Source: Oscillospiraceae bacterium
GTDB taxonomy: Bacteria; Bacillota; Clostridia; Oscillospirales; Oscillospiraceae
Direction of reading: 5' to 3'
Length of the DNA stretch: 18,358 bases
NCBI GenBank assembly: GCA_020025615.1
Contig: JAHHRT010000019.1
Coordinates: forward strand, 1 to 18,358
Shown: positions 14,326-18,358 of the stretch, piece by piece
Layout of the letters: every line of letters begins with the position of its first letter
Position numbering within the stretch: position 1 is the stretch's first letter
Translations under genes and position numbers: made by a program
Notes under the pieces: generated by a model
Seen by the model: only the letters and a program-made list of their open reading frames with translations
Databases searched by the model: none
What the model was told of the DNA's origin: nothing

Positions 14326-15960
14326 TTGAGGCAAACGATTAATGGAGCCGATCTTCGCAGAATGATCATCAGCGCGGCCGCTTCCATCGAAATCAACAAG
14401 CAGGCTCTGAATGAGCTGAACGTGTTCCCTGTGCCCGATGGAGACACCGGCACAAATATGTCCATGACCATCAACGCTGCCGCAGCAGACCTGCGCAAGG
14501 CAGAGGACCCCGCTCTGGACGGTGCCGCCAAGGTGGCAGCATCTGCCATGCTCCGGGGTGCCCGCGGCAACTCCGGCGTTATTCTGTCCCTGTTGTTCCG
14601 GGGCATCTCCAAGGGCCTCAAGGGCCATGACGAGTGCGACGGTGTCCTGTGGGCGGAAGCTCTGCAGGAGGGCGTGGACGCAGCCTACAAGGCAGTTATG
14701 AAGCCCGCAGAGGGCACGATTCTTACCGTTGCTCGTCTGGCTGCGGCAAAGGCTCACGAGGCTGCCGAGGAGAACAACTACATTGAGTTCGTTCACGAGG
14801 CCGCTATAGAAGAGGCTAAGGTGGCCCTGGCAAACACCATGAACCTGAACCCCGTCCTCAAGAAGGCCGGCGTTGTGGACGCTGGCGGCAAGGGCTGGCT
14901 CACTGCACTGGAAGCTATGCTGGCTGCACTCCGCGGCGAGGATGTGATTGCTCCCGAGAGCGGAGAGAATGTCCCTGAGGCGAAGGCCCAGGCGGATTTC
15001 TCCGACTTCAATACCGAGGACATCGCCTTCTCCTACTGCACCGAGTTCATCATCTCCCGGGAGAACGACAAGGACCCCGAGGCTCTGCGGGCCTTCCTGG
15101 ACAGCCTGGGCGACAGCCTGGTTCTGGTGGATGACGATGAGATCATCAAGGTTCACGTTCATACCAACGACCCCGGTAAGGCACTTCACGAGGCCATTGA
15201 GTACGGCAGCTTCGTCACTGTGAAGATCGAGAATATGCGTCTGCAGCACACCCAGAAGGTGCTCAGCGAGCAGGAGCTGGAGCCCCAGATTGCGGAGCCT
15301 GAGAAGCCCCTGGGCGTTGTGTCCGTCTGCGCAGGCGACGGCCTGGCAGATGTGTTCACCAATCTGGGCGTGGATGCCATTATTTCCGGCGGTCAGACCA
15401 TGAACCCCAGCACCCAGGACATTCTGGAGGCTGTGAATAAGGTCCCCGCAGAGACCGTCTTCGTCCTGCCTAACAACAAGAATATCATTATGGCAGCCCA
15501 GCAGGTGGAGGACCTGACCCCCAAGCACGTGGTGGTCATCCCCTCTAAGACCGTGCCCCAGGGCGTTACCGCCATGCTGAGCTTCAACCCTGAGGATACC
15601 GTGGAGAATAACACCGAGGCCCTCACCGAGGCTCTGGGTACGGTGGAAACCATGCAGATTACCTATGCCGCTCGGAATTCCGATTTCGATGGCTACGATA
15701 TCCACGAGGGCGACTATCTGGCTCTCTATGGCAGCGCACTCTTTGGCACCAGCCAGGATATCAAGCTGCTGCTGCGGTCTCTGGCTGAGAAGGTCCGGGA
15801 CGAGGGTAAGGAGTATATTACCATTTACTACGGCGCTGACGTGAAGGAAAAGCACGCTCAGAAGACCGCAGACCTCTTTGCAAAGATCTGCCCTGATGCA
15901 GACATCAACCTGCTGCGCGGCGGTCAGCCTGTTTACTACTACATGATCTCCGCAGAATAA
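14326..15960 (+). CDS. fakA: DAK2 (DhaL) domain fatty acid kinase FakA/YloV
   Basis: FakA phosphorylates fatty acids held by FakB (DegV-family) proteins, feeding exogenous fatty acids into phospholipid synthesis. The 544-residue product has the N-terminal DhaL nucleotide domain (about 8-200): NVFPVPDGDTGTNMS supplies the Mg-binding Asp38 and Asp40, and RGARGNSGVILS at 77-88 is the ADP loop. The middle domain (HVHTNDPGKAL near 275) and a C-terminal DegV-like part (to VYYYMISAE) complete the family layout; length is normal. The TTG start at 14326 is supported by CGGAGG nine bases upstream and by the usual N-terminus. No fakB gene is in the window. It is coupled with asp23 and followed by a short-T terminator. 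Confidence 0.93.
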   Translation: MRQTINGADLRRMIISAAASIEINKQALNELNVFPVPDGDTGTNMSMTINAAAADLRKAEDPALDGAAKVAASAMLRGARGNSGVILSLLFRGISKGLKGHDECDGVLWAEALQEGVDAAYKAVMKPAEGTILTVARLAAAKAHEAAEENNYIEFVHEAAIEEAKVALANTMNLNPVLKKAGVVDAGGKGWLTALEAMLAALRGEDVIAPESGENVPEAKAQADFSDFNTEDIAFSYCTEFIISRENDKDPEALRAFLDSLGDSLVLVDDDEIIKVHVHTNDPGKALHEAIEYGSFVTVKIENMRLQHTQKVLSEQELEPQIAEPEKPLGVVSVCAGDGLADVFTNLGVDAIISGGQTMNPSTQDILEAVNKVPAETVFVLPNNKNIIMAAQQVEDLTPKHVVVIPSKTVPQGVTAMLSFNPEDTVENNTEALTEALGTVETMQITYAARNSDFDGYDIHEGDYLALYGSALFGTSQDIKLLLRSLAEKVRDEGKEYITIYYGADVKEKHAQKTADLFAKICPDADINLLRGGQPVYYYMISAE

Positions 15961-15974
15961 GCAAAAAACCGAAG

Positions 15975-16007
15975 TGCCCACTGCCCAAGGGGGGCGGTGG
16001 GCATTTT
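15975..16007 (+). terminator. Terminator after fakA
   Basis: TGCCCACTGCCC (15975-15986) pairs along 12 bp with 15992-16003, one G-T, followed by TTTT. The short T-run suggests some read-through into the YihY-type gene 30 bases on. Confidence 0.75.
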
Positions 16008-16037
16008 ACCATTCCAAGCCCGGAAGGAGGAACTGCA

Positions 16038-16883
16038 ATGGCTGAAATGCCGAAAGACGGCTTGATCGGGAAAAGCTACCATGCATTCAAATCCATCTCC
16101 CGGATGCGGGTGCCTGTCTATGCGGGAAACGCCAGCTTCTTTATTGTTTTGGCGGTCTTTCCGGGACTGGTGCTTCTGCTGAGTATTTTGAGCTACACCA
16201 GCATAGAGGTGGAGCGCCTGGTGGAGATTTTCGAGGGCGTCCTTCCGCAGGCACTGCTTTCCGCAGCCGAGAGCCTGATTCTCAGTACCTATAACCATGT
16301 ATCCGGCGCCTTGGTGGGCTTTTCTGCTATTACGGCGCTGTGGTCCGCCAGCCGGGGCACCTACGGGTTTATCACCGGTCTCAACGGCATCTACGGTGTC
16401 TCTGAGAACCGTGGGTACTTATATACCCGCTGTATCAGCGTGCTCTATACCTTTGCCTTTTTCCTGGTGCTGCTGCTGACCCTGGCCCTCCATGTCTTTG
16501 GAACCAGCCTGCTGGCACTGCTCAGCCGGGTGTCCCATCCCTTCTTCCGGTTTCTGCTGGAGCATATCAATATGCGGTTTTTCCTGCTGCTGTTTATGCA
16601 GACCGGGCTGTTTACCGCCATGTTTATGGCTCTGCCCAATCGGAAGAACCGCTTTATGGAGAGCATCCCCGGGGCGCTGCTGGGGTCCTGCGGCTGGCTG
16701 ATTTTTTCGGATCTCTACTCCATTTATGTGGAGCGTTTTGCAACCATGGCCAACTTCTATGGCTCGGTGTATGCTCTGGCCCTGAGTATGCTGTGGCTGT
16801 ATTTCTGTATTTCTATCGTGTTTTACGGCGGGGCCCTCAATATGTATCTCAAGAGCTGCGCGGAAGTGTCAGACCAGAGCTGA
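16038..16883 (+). CDS. YihY/BrkB family membrane protein
   Basis: The 281-residue protein is an integral membrane protein of the YihY/virulence factor BrkB family (once misnamed RNase BN), with about six hydrophobic helices, near 30-53, 85-110, 130-155, 175-200, 210-235 and 245-268. Family marks are ASFFIVLAVFPGLVLLLSIL near 32-51, a SASRGTYGFITGLNGIYG segment near 104-121, and the C-terminal FYGSVYALALSMLWLYFCISIVFYGGALN. Function is not settled; transport or envelope integrity has been suggested. The start at 16038 follows GGAAGGAGGAACTGCA. The DUF5685 gene starts 19 bases after its stop, so the three last genes form one unit. Confidence 0.9.
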   Translation: MAEMPKDGLIGKSYHAFKSISRMRVPVYAGNASFFIVLAVFPGLVLLLSILSYTSIEVERLVEIFEGVLPQALLSAAESLILSTYNHVSGALVGFSAITALWSASRGTYGFITGLNGIYGVSENRGYLYTRCISVLYTFAFFLVLLLTLALHVFGTSLLALLSRVSHPFFRFLLEHINMRFFLLLFMQTGLFTAMFMALPNRKNRFMESIPGALLGSCGWLIFSDLYSIYVERFATMANFYGSVYALALSMLWLYFCISIVFYGGALNMYLKSCAEVSDQS

Positions 16884-16902
16884 CAGAAAGGAAGGAACGG
16901 CT

Positions 16903-17736
16903 ATGTTTGGCTATGTGACGGGAAACTGGGGGGAACTCAGTAAAGAGCAGCAGGATCGGTACCGCGGTGTGTACTGCGGCATCTGCCGGGATATTCGGCT
17001 TCAATCCTCAAAGATTTCCCAAATGGGCTTGAGCTATGATATGGCCTTCCTGGCGCTGCTTCTTATGAGCCTTTACGAGCCGGAGGAGCAGGTTGGGAAC
17101 AATGCCTGTCTTCTTCATCCGGTGAAACGGCGGCCCTGGGTGGATAACGAGTATATCCGCTACAGCGCGGATATGAATGTGGCCCTTGCGTATTATAATT
17201 TCCTGGACGACTGGCAGGATGACGGAAAGCTTTCCGCAAAAGTCATGGCCCAGGCCATGGGAAAGTATTATCCCCCCATTGCCCAGCGGTATCCCCGGCA
17301 GTGCGAGGCCATTGAGCGGTGCATGAAACGGCTTTCGGAGCTGGAAAAAGCCAACTGTTCCAACCCGGACCAGCCTGCCAGCGCCTTTGGCGATTTGATG
17401 GCAGAGCTGATGGTCTACCGGGAGGACCTGTGGGCCCCCACCCTGCGGGAGATGGGTTCCGCCTTGGGCCGATTCATTTATCTGCTGGACGGCGTCCTGG
17501 ACTATGATAAGGACGAGAAAAAAGGAAAGTATAACCCGTTTCTTGCTATGGGCAAAGGGAAGAACCCTGCCCGGTGGGAAGAATATCTGGTGCTGACCAT
17601 GGGCCGATGTGCCCAGGCCTTTGAACGCCTGCCACTGGTGCAGGACAAAGCACTGCTGGACAATATCCTCTACAGCGGTGTCTGGGTGGCCTATAGGGGA
17701 AAAGAGCAAAAGGAGGACCACCGTCATGATCGATGA
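16903..17736 (+). CDS. DUF5685 family protein
   Basis: The 277-residue, mostly helical protein fits the DUF5685 family of Clostridia, of unknown function. Conserved-looking features are an N-terminal YRGVYCGICRDI with Cys25 and Cys28, an LLHPVKRR segment near 70-77, an acidic FLDDWQDDGK at 100-109 and a second acidic LLDGVLDYDKDEKKGKYNP at 194-212. Two Asp-rich motifs on helices with basic residues near them recall class I isoprenoid synthases, where paired acidic motifs bind Mg-diphosphate; this is only a pattern-level idea. The start at 16903 follows AGAAAGGAAGG. The 3' end overlaps the J-domain gene by 11 bases, so the two are translationally coupled and probably act together. Confidence 0.8.
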   Translation: MFGYVTGNWGELSKEQQDRYRGVYCGICRDIRLQSSKISQMGLSYDMAFLALLLMSLYEPEEQVGNNACLLHPVKRRPWVDNEYIRYSADMNVALAYYNFLDDWQDDGKLSAKVMAQAMGKYYPPIAQRYPRQCEAIERCMKRLSELEKANCSNPDQPASAFGDLMAELMVYREDLWAPTLREMGSALGRFIYLLDGVLDYDKDEKKGKYNPFLAMGKGKNPARWEEYLVLTMGRCAQAFERLPLVQDKALLDNILYSGVWVAYRGKEQKEDHRHDR

Positions 17737-18355
17737 TCCCTATAAGGTGCTGGGAGTTTCCCCTGACGCCTCAGATGAAGAAATTAAGCAGGCCTACCGC
17801 CGTCTGGCAAAGAAATATCACCCGGACTTGAACCCTGGGGATGAGGAAGCCGCCCGGCGGATGCAGGAGGTCAATGCAGCCTATGAGCAGATTAAGAATC
17901 CCCAGAAGGCCGGACCGCAGGCCGGACCCGGAGGCTATGGCTATGACCCCTTCGAAGCCTACCGCCGACAGGCCTACAGTGAGGGCCAGACCGGAGACAG
18001 CTATCAGCAGGCAGCGGCCCAGTACATCCGCTTCGGCAAGTACCAGGAGGCAGTGAACGCTCTGCAAAACTCCCAGAATCGCAATGCCCGGTGGTATTAC
18101 CTCAGTGCCATTGCCAACAACGGCCTGGGCAATCAGGTCACCGCGTTGGAGCACATTCGTAAGGCTGTGAGTATGGAGCCGGACAACCAGGAGTATCTCT
18201 GGGCACTGAACCAGATCGAGCACGGCGGAACGGCCTATCGCCAGCAGGCGGGGAATTTCCGAGGCTTTACCATGGGCGCAGATCCCTGTACGAACCTGTG
18301 TATGTGCTATCTGTGCAACCTCTTCTGCTGCCCCAGAGGCTTCTTCTGCTGTTGA
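17726..18355 (+). CDS. J-domain protein with TPR-like region and Cys-rich tail
   Basis: The 209-residue protein begins with a J-domain (about 3-58, DDPYKVLGVSPDASDEEIKQ, HPD at 32-34), which stimulates the ATPase of an Hsp70/DnaK partner. A Gly/Pro/Tyr-rich linker (60-80) leads to a helical TPR-like part (about 95-163: a KYQEAVNAL helix, then ARWYYLSAIANNGLG and a third with EPDNQEYLWAL). The last 22 residues hold eight cysteines (188, 192, 194, 197, 201, 202, 208, 209) with aromatic residues between. It lacks the DnaJ zinc-finger and client-binding domains, so it is a specialised co-chaperone, not DnaJ. The start at 17726 follows AAAAGGAGG inside the DUF5685 gene, which suggests that protein or its membrane neighbour may be its client. 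The gene is complete; the window ends three bases later. Confidence 0.85.
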   Translation: MIDDPYKVLGVSPDASDEEIKQAYRRLAKKYHPDLNPGDEEAARRMQEVNAAYEQIKNPQKAGPQAGPGGYGYDPFEAYRRQAYSEGQTGDSYQQAAAQYIRFGKYQEAVNALQNSQNRNARWYYLSAIANNGLGNQVTALEHIRKAVSMEPDNQEYLWALNQIEHGGTAYRQQAGNFRGFTMGADPCTNLCMCYLCNLFCCPRGFFCC

Positions 18356-18358
18356 GGA

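Overview
The window looks like a chromosomal segment of a spore-forming, fairly GC-rich Clostridia bacterium, most likely Oscillospiraceae/Ruminococcaceae-like. The reasons are the forespore sigma factor gene sigG next to a YlmC/YmxH-type gene, AGGAGG ribosome binding sites throughout, YloU/YloV-type genes in tandem, and a DUF5685 gene followed by a J-domain gene. Family calls come from reading the translated proteins; no database was searched.

Layout. Positions 1-980 hold no convincing gene. They contain diverged tandem copies of a hairpin-bearing element whose stems differ by compensatory base changes. Positions 981-7504 are all minus strand. In transcription order from the centre outward these are sigG and ylmC; rpsB and tsf with a strong promoter and a structured leader; an AraC/GyrI-type regulator; and a three-gene overlapping cluster of a DUF362/ferredoxin protein, a C_GCAxxG_C_C family protein and a small putative papain-like cysteine peptidase. 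Positions 7505-8199 are non-coding and carry a dense cluster of DnaA boxes. Positions 8200-18355 are all plus strand: rpsT, recG, a secreted and membrane-anchored BspA-type LRR protein, gpmI, an intergenic structured RNA candidate, asp23/yloU, fakA/yloV, a YihY-type membrane protein, a DUF5685 protein, and a J-domain protein with a cysteine-rich tail.

The central point is that gene direction diverges exactly at the DnaA-box cluster: seven genes run left and eight run right. This is the arrangement expected around a replication origin, although dnaA, dnaN and rpmH are not in the window. A secondary DnaA-binding locus is the main alternative.

The most novel-looking signals are this DnaA-box cluster, the covarying tandem hairpin elements at 1-980, the roughly 140-nt structured element between gpmI and asp23, and the small peptidase-like gene translationally coupled to two redox-type proteins.
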